Source: Pseudomonadota bacterium (GTDB lineage: Bacteria > Pseudomonadota > Gammaproteobacteria > Pseudomonadales > Azotimanducaceae). From it: a stretch of DNA of 56,915 nt. Location: assembly GCA_022571415.1 (NCBI GenBank), contig JACZXW010000005.1, positions 1 through 56,915 of the forward strand, read 5' to 3'. The notes beneath the pieces were generated by a model. It was not told the DNA's origin. It worked only from the letters and a program-made list of their open reading frames with translations, and did not search any database. Shown here one piece after another: positions 1 through 6,518 of this stretch. The position numbers and the translations under genes were made by a program. How positions within the stretch are numbered: the first letter of the stretch is position 1; every line of letters starts with the position of its first letter.

Positions 1-563
1 TGTCCTCCTATTTTTGAATGTTTACCAATGGTTATACTTTGCTTTGTGGCTGATCCTATTCCCATGAGAACCCCATCTTCAATCGTAGTAAAACCAGCCA
101 GATTTACTCCCGGTGAAAGAAAACAATGCTTGCCAAGAACTGCATCATGGCCCAATGCGCAGTTCATATTTATCAAAGTAAAATCACCAATTCTCGAGCC
201 ATGATTAATTGATACTCCCGGATAAATAACTACTCCTCCCCCAACGGTCACTCCATTAGATAACCAAGCTTTATCTGAAACAAAAGCGGGGAATTCGAAA
301 TCGTAATCAGAAATACTTTCAAGAATTTTAATTTTAGTTTGAGGATCAGCAAGTCCAACTACTGCTTTTTGGCCTTCTTCATAATAGTTTTCAATATCAT
401 TAATTTTACCAATCACTTCAAAACCATTTACTTTTTGTCCTACTTTCTGACTATCGTCATCAAGGATCCCAATCCAATCAAATCTAATTCCAAACTGCTC
501 ATAATTATATGCAATGAACTTCCCGACATCCCCTGCTCCAAGGATCAATAACTTTTTTTTCAT
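1..563 (-). CDS. Sugar O-acyltransferase, NeuD/PglD family (3' end beyond window)
   Basis: About 187 codons are visible from the ATG at 563; the gene runs off the left edge. The product begins MKKKLLILGAGDVG, a Rossmann-like nucleotide/sugar-binding start typical of NeuD/PglD N-terminal domains. It then shows left-handed beta-helix hexapeptide repeats (GVTVGGGVVIYPG, GSRIGDFTLIN, LGKHCFLSPGVNLAG) with the catalytic-type NCALGHDAVLG segment. Family members transfer acetyl groups to nucleotide-linked amino sugars or sialic acids for capsule, O-antigen or protein glycans. Its ATG overlaps the TGA of the preceding broken ATP-grasp gene (ATGA), so the pair was translationally coupled. The DNA is AT-richer than the housekeeping genes that follow, suggesting a transferred polysaccharide cluster. 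The exact acceptor cannot be told from sequence. Confidence 0.85.
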   Translation of the reverse strand, partial: MKKKLLILGAGDVGKFIAYNYEQFGIRFDWIGILDDDSQKVGQKVNGFEVIGKINDIENYYEEGQKAVVGLADPQTKIKILESISDYDFEFPAFVSDKAWLSNGVTVGGGVVIYPGVSINHGSRIGDFTLINMNCALGHDAVLGKHCFLSPGVNLAGFTTIEDGVLMGIGSATKQSITIGKHSKIGG

Positions 564-1113
564 ATATTTTTAATAAGCTCCTTCTTCAACCTTTTCTTAA
601 CGGGCAGTTGCAAAAGTAATTTGCACCAATTGTGATTCCCTTCGATAAGTTCAGGACCAGTTGAGGTTATGCCTATATCCCATCCAACGGACTTATTCTC
701 AGGCCTGCATCTATTGTAATTGATCGAGGCGCCAGATGACCCGGAGTTAGTATCTCTGTCATTCGTGCCTTATCGATGAGCAGCGTTGACAAAGAATAAG
801 ATGGTATAAGGGATTTGCAAGGTAGCTTTCCCCTATCCGCTCTTCGCCCCCACTCCAGAACCTCCAATTCAGGAAGAACGATCGCCATATCGATTTGCTT
901 TTTTTCTATAATCCTTTCAATTGCATCCCAATAGGATATATCACCGGCCCTGGGGATCAAAAAGGTTTCATTGAAAATCTTGTTCTGATAGAGGCTGACG
1001 GCAAGGCGGTCACAATCAGTGCCAACTATTTGATAATTGTTATCAGAATAATTCAACGTTCTGGCAACACTTCGGGATGTTGGTCCACCTATACCGTTAA
1101 TCAATATATTCAT
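560..1113 (-). pseudogene. Broken ATP-grasp gene: CarB-like N-terminal domain joined out of frame to a sugar-transfer ATP-grasp tail
   Basis: The ATG at 1113 opens a 146-residue frame beginning MNILINGIGGPTSRSVART, a preATP-grasp domain like that of CarB-type ligases (GTDCD, LPELEVLEWG, then the linker up to LAPRSITID). It stops at 673 before any ATP-grasp core. In another frame the DNA from about 700 to 560 encodes NKSVGWDIGITSTGPE...EGNHNWCKLLLQLP, the C-terminal tail of a sugar-transfer-associated ATP-grasp protein, paralogous to the tail of the neighbouring gene. The join lies near 690-720 and the whole catalytic core is missing, so this looks like a deletion remnant or assembly collapse. 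The start overlaps the upstream stop as ATGA and the tail's TGA overlaps the acyltransferase ATG, so it lies in a tight operon. Confidence 0.7.
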
Positions 1114-2504
1114 ACTCTTAAGAATCTATCAAGTTCCTCTTTTAGACCTCTTTTTGCTGGTAATTGCCAAAGTAATTTGCACCAGTCATGGTTTCCCTCA
1201 AGCAGTTCGGGACCCTCATCTGTAACCGCAACGTCCCAACCTATCGATCGATTATCAGTATTTAACAATGCTGCACTTTTCGTCATCGAAAGTATTTCCT
1301 TCCAGAAGGGAATTTTAAAACCCAATATTTCAACACCAGTTATCGGATGAAAATACTGGTCCTCTTTCGTAATATCGCTATAAACAGCCGGACCGGAGAC
1401 AATACCTGTATCAATGTCAACGGGGGCTGCGATATTTCCGGCAGCCAAATTATCAACAACTGAGTTTACCGTAATTCTAAGTCTTCCACCAAGAAAATGA
1501 ATATTATCGGAATTATCCAGTTGTGTAATGATCCTTACCGTATTTAACCCTGAGGGTGAAAGTTTCATGAGTTCTGTATGTTGAACAATGTAGCTTTCAA
1601 CCATATCATTGCCTGTCTTTTTCAATTCCACCAGTAGCTTTTCAACATCTATCGGACCTTGGATAATTTTAATTCCAATTCCACACTGTCCATTGGAATC
1701 TTTCAAAACCACCTTTTTATTGGAAGCAAGGAAAGATTTTGCTTTCTCACTTATTTCTTCAAAGGACATATGCTCGTGTCTGATAAACGGTTTGTACACT
1801 TCAAGAAACTTGATTTTATCCTCCAGGATGTTTCGATTCTGTTTCGGATTCATTTCCAGTTGATATTCATACATGCCGGGTCTGGTAACCGACATGACTC
1901 TGCTGTGCGCTTCCCCCGTAATCACCGCTGCCTGGCGCATAACCTCAATTTCCTGGGAACTTTTGAATAACCTCAGCTCATGCAAATACTGGCCAAGCTG
2001 AACAAACTCTCCCGGCGGTTGTGCACCTGAACGGTTATTAGCAGCAATACTGTTGACCCAGCCAATTACCCGGTTATCAAACTCGGCATGTACTCCCATG
2101 GCGTAGTACAGTTTGCTTTTACCCTCTATCAGACCTGGAACAATGTCATCGATGTCGGTGATTGGAAACGCATCATCGAGACCGTACAACTGCATGGCAC
2201 GTTCCGGACCTGTTACCTTGCCGTGCCACCTTTCAAGATCTTCATCTCTTTCCCGACAAAACAAAATAGCCTCCCCGTGCTCCCTGCCGGGTATCAAGAC
2301 GAACACAGAATCGTATTCATCGAAGCCGGTAAGGTAGTGAAAGTCGCTATCCTGTCGAAACCGGTATTCAACATCGCCATTTCTGGGCAGTAGACCAGCG
2401 CTGGGTAATATGGCAATACTGTTTGGCTCCATCAAAGCCATCAATTCCCGGCGGCGTCGGGCGAAGTCCTGTAAACTGATTTTTGGTTTTTTCTTTCCTT
2501 TCAT
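1110..2504 (-). CDS. Chimeric protein: aminopeptidase P N-terminal half fused to sugar-transfer ATP-grasp domain
   Basis: From the ATG at 2504 (a TTG at 2531 is also in frame) the first ~217 residues are Xaa-Pro aminopeptidase PepP. They contain the aminopeptidase P N-terminal domain (FARRRRELMALM, DSDFHYLTGF, ELRLFKSSQEI) and the opening of the M24 fold ending PGMYEYQLE. Near 1854 the frame passes without interruption into a sugar-transfer-associated ATP-grasp domain (KKVVLKDSNGQCGIGIKII, LNTVRIIT, NRSIGWDVAVTDEGPELLEGNHDWCK). The PepP metal-binding residues all lie after the break and are absent, so peptidase activity is not expected. The ATP-grasp part also lacks its usual N-terminal region. 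Upstream ygfB sits where gammaproteobacteria usually keep it before pepP, and the ubiH-type genes expected next are absent. Base composition shifts to AT-rich at the junction. Confidence 0.75.
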   Translation of the reverse strand: MKGKKKPKISLQDFARRRRELMALMEPNSIAILPSAGLLPRNGDVEYRFRQDSDFHYLTGFDEYDSVFVLIPGREHGEAILFCRERDEDLERWHGKVTGPERAMQLYGLDDAFPITDIDDIVPGLIEGKSKLYYAMGVHAEFDNRVIGWVNSIAANNRSGAQPPGEFVQLGQYLHELRLFKSSQEIEVMRQAAVITGEAHSRVMSVTRPGMYEYQLEMNPKQNRNILEDKIKFLEVYKPFIRHEHMSFEEISEKAKSFLASNKKVVLKDSNGQCGIGIKIIQGPIDVEKLLVELKKTGNDMVESYIVQHTELMKLSPSGLNTVRIITQLDNSDNIHFLGGRLRITVNSVVDNLAAGNIAAPVDIDTGIVSGPAVYSDITKEDQYFHPITGVEILGFKIPFWKEILSMTKSAALLNTDNRSIGWDVAVTDEGPELLEGNHDWCKLLWQLPAKRGLKEELDRFLRV

Positions 2505-2545
2505 ATCAGCGCCCACGGCTGTTCTTTGCAAAAAAAGGTTGGTTT

Positions 2546-3085
2546 TTAATGAACGGGCTTCGAGTCACCGCATTCTGTAAATATCAGCAGAACCGCGATC
2601 CGCACGTATTCTGAAATTTCCAGCAAATCAACTTCATTCTCCTCGCCGTCTGGCACATCCTTTGCCATCGCTGCGATTTTTGAAAAATCTGTCAATGCTT
2701 CACTGACCTCCTCTGCCAGGTTGCCTTCATCATAACGACCTGCCGAACCAAAACCCGACAAGAAGCCGGAACACCAGTGTGATAACGCCAGGCTTCTTGT
2801 CGTAATCGGTAAGTCATCATTCGGGACCAGTACACGAAAATCAAAATCGGAAAATTCATCGAGCGACTGTTGCGTATTCACGCACAGTTTTTCGAGAACA
2901 TCGACCTCACCGGCATCAAACCTGGCTTCCAGCCAATCCTGATACAACCCCAGCCGCACTTCGGCGCTCGAACTGGTATTGGCGCATAGATAACCTGTCA
3001 TCAGGCCATGAAATTCAGGCGCTCCGATCTCCGTGTCATATGCCGACAGAAACTGACTGATCGCATCACAATCAAATTTATTCAT
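2546..3085 (-). CDS. ygfB: UPF0149 family protein YgfB
   Basis: The 179-residue protein starting MNKFDCDAISQFL matches the YgfB/YecA UPF0149 family, with an early HGLMTGYLCA motif, a central WCSGFLSGFG motif and an acidic tail (EENEVDLLEISEYVRIAVLL). A longer frame reaches 3124, but family alignment favours the ATG at 3085. YgfB proteins are cytosolic; in Pseudomonas YgfB has been linked to control of amidase expression and beta-lactam response, though the general role is unsettled. It lies 41 bp before the PepP-derived start, the usual ygfB-pepP order, and is divergent from the zapB-like/zapA pair. The last residues (GDSKPVH) show no unusual feature. Confidence 0.9.
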   Translation of the reverse strand: MNKFDCDAISQFLSAYDTEIGAPEFHGLMTGYLCANTSSSAEVRLGLYQDWLEARFDAGEVDVLEKLCVNTQQSLDEFSDFDFRVLVPNDDLPITTRSLALSHWCSGFLSGFGSAGRYDEGNLAEEVSEALTDFSKIAAMAKDVPDGEENEVDLLEISEYVRIAVLLIFTECGDSKPVH

Positions 3086-3286
3086 GAGTTGAGTAAGGTA
3101 CCACCGCCAGGAACCTGGCATCATACTCTAGAAATCCTGTCTAATTCTTCAGAAATCTCGCCCAGAACCTCTGCTAAACTACCCGAGGGAATCCTATTGA
3201 ATGTCGTCGGTGGACACCGTTTGACCTCCTGGGAATCCTGGCTTTATAGTTAGCTTACTTGATCATATAAATCCCGGTAAAAAACC

Positions 3287-3481
3287 TTGGAACTAAAAGA
3301 CCTAGAAACCAAAATAGACGAACTGATTCAAATGTGCGATGAACTTGAACGAAAACAGGCTGTGATGCATTCAGACCAGGAGAAATGGGCTCAGGACCGG
3401 ACCCGGCTGCTTGAAAAAAACGAGTTGGCAAAGAACAAGGTTGAGGCAATGATCATGCGGCTTAAGTCACTGGAGTACTAG
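3287..3481 (+). CDS. TIGR02449-type small coiled-coil protein (ZapB-like)
   Basis: The 64-residue product is almost entirely charged heptad sequence (ELKDLETKIDELIQ, DRTRLLEKNELAKNKVEAMI), a predicted single coiled coil. Length and position directly before zapA match the TIGR02449 family, often described as ZapB-like. The start is a TTG at 3287; an internal ATG at 3335 would cut off a third of the helix. It ends two bases before the zapA ATG, so the two are almost certainly cotranscribed and a Z-ring accessory role is inferred from that pairing. No biochemical function is visible in the sequence itself. Confidence 0.75.
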   Translation: MELKDLETKIDELIQMCDELERKQAVMHSDQEKWAQDRTRLLEKNELAKNKVEAMIMRLKSLEY

Positions 3482-3483
3482 CC

Positions 3484-3795
3484 ATGGGCGATGCACAAAC
3501 CGTAACCGTGTCGATAATGGATAAGGATTACCAGATCAGTTGCGCGCCAGATGAAGTCACTGCACTTCACCAATCTGCCCAATACCTCGATGAAAAAATG
3601 CGGGAAATAAAATCCTCCTCGAACATTTTTGGCCTGGACCGCCTAGCAGTCATGGCTGCGCTCAATATCGCCAATGATCTCCTGTCACAAACGCAAATTA
3701 CCACAGATGTGGTCAGCAGCCAGCGAAGTGAAATACAGCAACTTAACGGTAAACTCGACCAGGCGCTCACAAGACTGAAATCTGCTTCAATTTAG
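3484..3795 (+). CDS. zapA: Cell division protein ZapA
   Basis: The 103-residue protein has the ZapA globular head (QTVTVSIMDKDYQISCAPDE, ALHQSAQYLDEKMREIKS, LDRLAVMAALNIANDLL) followed by a C-terminal coiled coil (QRSEIQQLNGKLDQALTRL). ZapA binds FtsZ, crosslinks protofilaments and stabilises the Z ring at midcell. Length is normal for the family. The gene follows the zapB-like gene by two bases. The order zapA - 6S RNA - fau downstream is the classical gammaproteobacterial arrangement and supports both this call and that of the RNA. Confidence 0.95.
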   Translation: MGDAQTVTVSIMDKDYQISCAPDEVTALHQSAQYLDEKMREIKSSSNIFGLDRLAVMAALNIANDLLSQTQITTDVVSSQRSEIQQLNGKLDQALTRLKSASI

Positions 3796-3895
3796 GGAAC
3801 TCAACTGCATTTTTGCCCGACTGCTGTCCAGGGAACCGTCGATCCAGCGCAGAAGGTCATTTACCGGTAAACGCTTTCGTGAATTATCCAAGCTG

Positions 3896-4067
3896 GGGAA
3901 CGTCTGATTAAGGTCGGTATGCCGCACCACTATTTCCGCCATAACCGCGTCAGAGTCGTACTCAGTAGTTTGCTAACTCAACGCATGTTAACAAATTCTC
4001 TGCGTGCGCCTCTTCCTTCTCTTGAAGAACAGTTCTGACGAAAATATCCTCTTAATCAGAGGTTCCC
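3896..4067. repeat. MITE-like dispersed repeat, copy 1
   Basis: About 172 bp bounded by imperfect terminal inverted repeats (GGGAACGTCTGATTAAG at the left, CTTAATCAGAGGTTCCC at the right). Inside are a second inverted pair (CGTCAGA...TCTGACG) and a hairpin around TTTGCTAAC...GTTAACAAA, so one strand can fold into a long nested stem. A second copy lies at 9013-9168 and shares almost the whole interior; this copy has about 15 extra bases after its left end. No coding capacity is evident. The right end lies about 5 bp before the TATAAT box of the 6S RNA promoter. Confidence 0.75.
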
Positions 4068-4072
4068 TAAGA

Positions 4073-4078
4073 TATAAT
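4073..4078 (+). promoter_or_regulatory. -10 box of the 6S RNA promoter
   Basis: A perfect TATAAT stands 8-9 bases before the predicted 6S RNA 5' end. The -35 position at about 4050-4056 falls inside the right terminal repeat of the MITE-like element and resembles TTGACA poorly. Confidence 0.6.
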
Positions 4079-4085
4079 TGGGTAA

Positions 4086-4262
4086 GTTCCCTGGGTTGTT
4101 TGCCAGTCGATATGTCCTCGACCCTTTATGCGAAACCCAGGAGGCCTTTTATCCTGGCCGATGTGCATGTCCGCGTAAGCGGGAAGCCTAACGCCAGATA
4201 GAGACCACCGCCTTGAACCGCTGGGTTCAAGGGCCTATCCGGCAGCGGCAATTTGGGGAACT
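4086..4262 (+). ncRNA. ssrS: 6S RNA
   Basis: 6S RNA binds sigma-70 RNA polymerase as an open-promoter mimic and damps transcription in stationary phase. The evidence is the conserved 3' hairpin CCTTGAACC-GCT-GGGTTCAAGG at about 4211-4232, a closing stem between TTCCC (4087-4091) and GGGGAA (4255-4260), a length of about 177 nt, and the location between zapA and the 5-formyltetrahydrofolate cyclo-ligase gene, as in E. coli. The ends are estimated to within a few bases. The 3' closing strand also contains the only good ribosome-binding sequence for the downstream fau start at 4269. Confidence 0.85.
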
Positions 4263-4268
4263 GTTATT

Positions 4269-4880
4269 ATGCCAATCCGACGCAAGATCATGCCATCTCT
4301 CCGGCAACAACTGCGCAACAAACGTCGTTCCCTGACCCGTAGCGAACAACTTTCTGCGTCCATCGCTCTGGCCAGACGTCTGGCTACTGACCTGGCAATA
4401 ATTACTGCCAGACGAATTGCTTTCTATCTGCCGAATGATGGGGAAATTGACCCAACCCGGTTTATGTTCTGGTGCCATGCTACCGGTAAAGAGATTTATC
4501 TCCCCGTGGTGCCGGATAAACCCATGCCTAACACCCCCGCACTGCTCTTCCAGGCATACGTCCCCGGCTTTACCAACCTCGTGGTCAACAGATTCGGCGT
4601 GCCTGAGCCGCAGTTCGACAAGCGCCGGTGCATAAAAGCCTCATCGCTTAATCTTGTTTTCTTACCCCTGGTAGGGTTCGACAGGAAGGGAAACCGAATC
4701 GGTATGGGTAAAGGCTATTATGACAAGACCTTCTCCGATAAAGTCCGCGGCTTCCGCGCCCCCAGGCTGATCGGGTTGGCGCATTCCATTCAGGAAACTG
4801 AAATTCTGCCAAACCCGTGGGACGTCCCGCTTGAAGAAGTCTTCACTGAGAGAGAGAAAATCTCAATGCCTGGAGGATAA
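4269..4880 (+). CDS. fau: 5-formyltetrahydrofolate cyclo-ligase
   Basis: This enzyme uses ATP to convert 5-formyl-THF to 5,10-methenyl-THF, recovering folate from a dead-end form in the cytosol. The 203-residue sequence shows an N-terminal basic helix (LRQQLRNKRRSLTRSEQ), the RIAFYLPNDGEIDP region, and the C-terminal signature LVFLPLVGFDRKGNRIGMGKGYYDKTF. It ends with the characteristic IGLAHSIQE...PWDVPL segment. The ATG at 4269 is preceded by GGGGAA at 8-base spacing; a second ATG at 4290 has no evident ribosome-binding site. It follows 6S RNA as in E. coli ygfA, suggesting processing from or readthrough of the 6S transcript. Confidence 0.93.
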   Translation: MPIRRKIMPSLRQQLRNKRRSLTRSEQLSASIALARRLATDLAIITARRIAFYLPNDGEIDPTRFMFWCHATGKEIYLPVVPDKPMPNTPALLFQAYVPGFTNLVVNRFGVPEPQFDKRRCIKASSLNLVFLPLVGFDRKGNRIGMGKGYYDKTFSDKVRGFRAPRLIGLAHSIQETEILPNPWDVPLEEVFTEREKISMPGG

Positions 4881-4931
4881 AGGTGCGCTGCAGGCCTCAC
4901 TCTAAGCGCCTTTAGAGCATCGAACACTAGA

Positions 4932-5027
4932 TCAGAGGTTGCCTAAAACCTGGCCAAGCGCGCTCACCGCAACACCCAATCCAAAAACAATGAACAGCAA
5001 TAGCACTAAATCCGGTTTCTTTTTCAT
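4932..5027 (-). CDS. 31-residue single-span membrane protein
   Basis: An ATG at 5027 opens MKKKPDLVLLLFIVFGLGVAV, followed by SALGQVLGNL and a TGA at 4932. This is a Lys-rich cytoplasmic tip, one clean hydrophobic helix of about 17-19 residues and a short polar tail, the usual shape of a bacterial small membrane protein. A GAAG sequence sits six bases before the start. The gene is alone on the minus strand in the fau-def gap. The last codons lie in a degenerate copy of the MITE terminal repeat (GGCAACCTCTGATC). Function is unknown. The call rests on coding-like structure, and conservation in relatives would be the decisive evidence. Confidence 0.55.
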   Translation of the reverse strand: MKKKPDLVLLLFIVFGLGVAVSALGQVLGNL

Positions 5028-5247
5028 TTCATACTTCGATTTTTTATCATGGGCGTCCCTGCAATATTGGTCCAATCCGTTTTCTTAAGGCCCCTGTTCT
5101 AAAAGGGGGCAGTAAAGATATCCCTCCGCGCCTCAACAATCAACCACACCTGCCGCCTTTATCTAACAATCCGGACCATTGCCATAACCTGCTGTCAGCA
5201 GTTGGGCATTTACTTTATGATCCATCACCAATCCAGCAGGAGAAGCA

Positions 5248-5799
5248 ATGGCCGTCCAGACCGTGATCAGGATGGGACACCCCACCCTGAGACTAATCGC
5301 AAAGCCTTACCCTGTGGATGACATAGGAAGCTCGGCTTTCCTGCGTCTGATACAGAATATGCGGGAAACCCTGCATGCCCAGGGTGGTATAGGACTTGCC
5401 GCGCCTCAGATAGATGTCTCTACCCAGGTGGCTGTGATAGAAATCGAAAACACGTCTACCCGTTACGGTGAGCTTGACCAGATTCCATTTTCCGTCTTCG
5501 TCAACCCGGTAATTTCAGTGGCTGACGGGAAAATCGCCGGATACTGGGAAGGTTGCCTGTCGATTCCCGGGTTGATGGGATACGTTGAGAGGTACCAGCA
5601 TGTCCAGATCGACTATCTCGATGAAGCAGGTACAGCTCAGTCCGTGGAATACCAGGGGTTTATCGCCACTGTCATCCAACATGAATTAGATCACCTCCAG
5701 GGAAAGCTCTATGTCGATCGGATGAAGGATCCAACTCAATTCGCCTTCGATGAGGAATATCAGGCATATCATGTTGATGAATCCAAGGAGATATCCTAA
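5248..5799 (+). CDS. def: Peptide deformylase
   Basis: The enzyme removes the N-formyl group from nascent proteins at the ribosome using a metal ion. All three family motifs are present: GIGLAAPQ at residues 47-54, EGCLS at 101-105 (metal-binding Cys) and HELDH at 145-149 (two metal-binding His and the catalytic Glu). At 183 residues it is slightly longer than E. coli Def, with an acidic C-terminal tail. AGGAGAAGC precedes the ATG at 5248. In many relatives def pairs with fmt near the origin; here it is followed 15 bp later by rpiA, so it may be a second type of deformylase copy. Confidence 0.93.
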   Translation: MAVQTVIRMGHPTLRLIAKPYPVDDIGSSAFLRLIQNMRETLHAQGGIGLAAPQIDVSTQVAVIEIENTSTRYGELDQIPFSVFVNPVISVADGKIAGYWEGCLSIPGLMGYVERYQHVQIDYLDEAGTAQSVEYQGFIATVIQHELDHLQGKLYVDRMKDPTQFAFDEEYQAYHVDESKEIS

Positions 5800-5814
5800 A
5801 GAAGGAGCGATGAG

Positions 5815-6489
5815 ATGAATCAGGATCAACTCAAAGCCCAGGTCGGACAACACGCGGCAGACTATATCGACAGATACCTGGAGCATGATTCAATCGTGGG
5901 GGTCGGGACAGGTTCAACCGCAAACTGTTTTATCGATTCATTAGCAAAAATCAAACACAAATTTGATGGCACCGTCGCCAGTTCGATTGCCTCGGCTGAG
6001 CGGTTAAAGAACCACGGCATACCGGTCTACGAATTGAATGACGTCAACGAACTCGTCGTCTACGTCGATGGCGCTGATGAGGCGAACAGCAGGCTCGAAC
6101 TGATCAAGGGTGGTGGCGGCGCTCACACGCGCGAGAAAATAGTCGCCGGGGTTGCCAATCGGTTCGTGTGTATTGTGGATTCAAGCAAACTCGTTGAAAC
6201 CCTCGGAACCTTTCCACTACCGGTAGAGGTCATCCCGATGGCTCGATCAGCGGTTGCGCGAGCAATGGTCAAACTGGGTGGCAAGCCTGTCTACCGGGAA
6301 AACTTTGCCACAGATAACGGCAACCTCATTCTGGATGTATACGATCTTGTGCTAGATGAGCCCTGCCAGCTGGAGGAACAGATAAACAATATTACAGGGG
6401 TTGTCAGCAACGGATTATTCTCCATCCGGCCCGCTGACGTTCTGTTGGTGGGAAGCGCCAGCGGCGTGGAAGAAAAACTTCCCATTTGA
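5815..6489 (+). CDS. rpiA: Ribose-5-phosphate isomerase A
   Basis: RpiA interconverts ribose-5-phosphate and ribulose-5-phosphate in the non-oxidative pentose phosphate pathway. The 224-residue protein has the phosphate loop [12 protein letters not shown], the DGADEAN motif with the catalytic acid, and [14 protein letters not shown] with the active-site Lys. Length is normal. A GAAGGAG ribosome-binding site precedes the ATG, 15 bp after def. The pathway links it to transketolase in the same region, although tkt is on the other strand. It converges with the flavoprotein gene at 6510. Confidence 0.95.
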   Translation: MNQDQLKAQVGQHAADYIDRYLEHDSIVGVGTGSTANCFIDSLAKIKHKFDGTVASSIASAERLKNHGIPVYELNDVNELVVYVDGADEANSRLELIKGGGGAHTREKIVAGVANRFVCIVDSSKLVETLGTFPLPVEVIPMARSAVARAMVKLGGKPVYRENFATDNGNLILDVYDLVLDEPCQLEEQINNITGVVSNGLFSIRPADVLLVGSASGVEEKLPI

Positions 6490-6490
6490 A

Positions 6491-6518
6491 CCCGCTTTGT
6501 TCTCTGCAGCTAAGCGGG
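6491..6518. terminator. Possible bidirectional hairpin between convergent genes
   Basis: CCCGCTT and AAGCGGG form a perfect 7-bp stem with a 14-base loop across the stop codon of the minus-strand flavoprotein gene, just after the rpiA stop. No T-tract follows on either strand, so a factor-independent terminator is only weakly supported. Confidence 0.3.

Noticed and set aside
895-1350. 151-codon plus-strand open frame
   Set aside because: Antisense to the ATP-grasp genes, with no domain and no ribosome-binding site.
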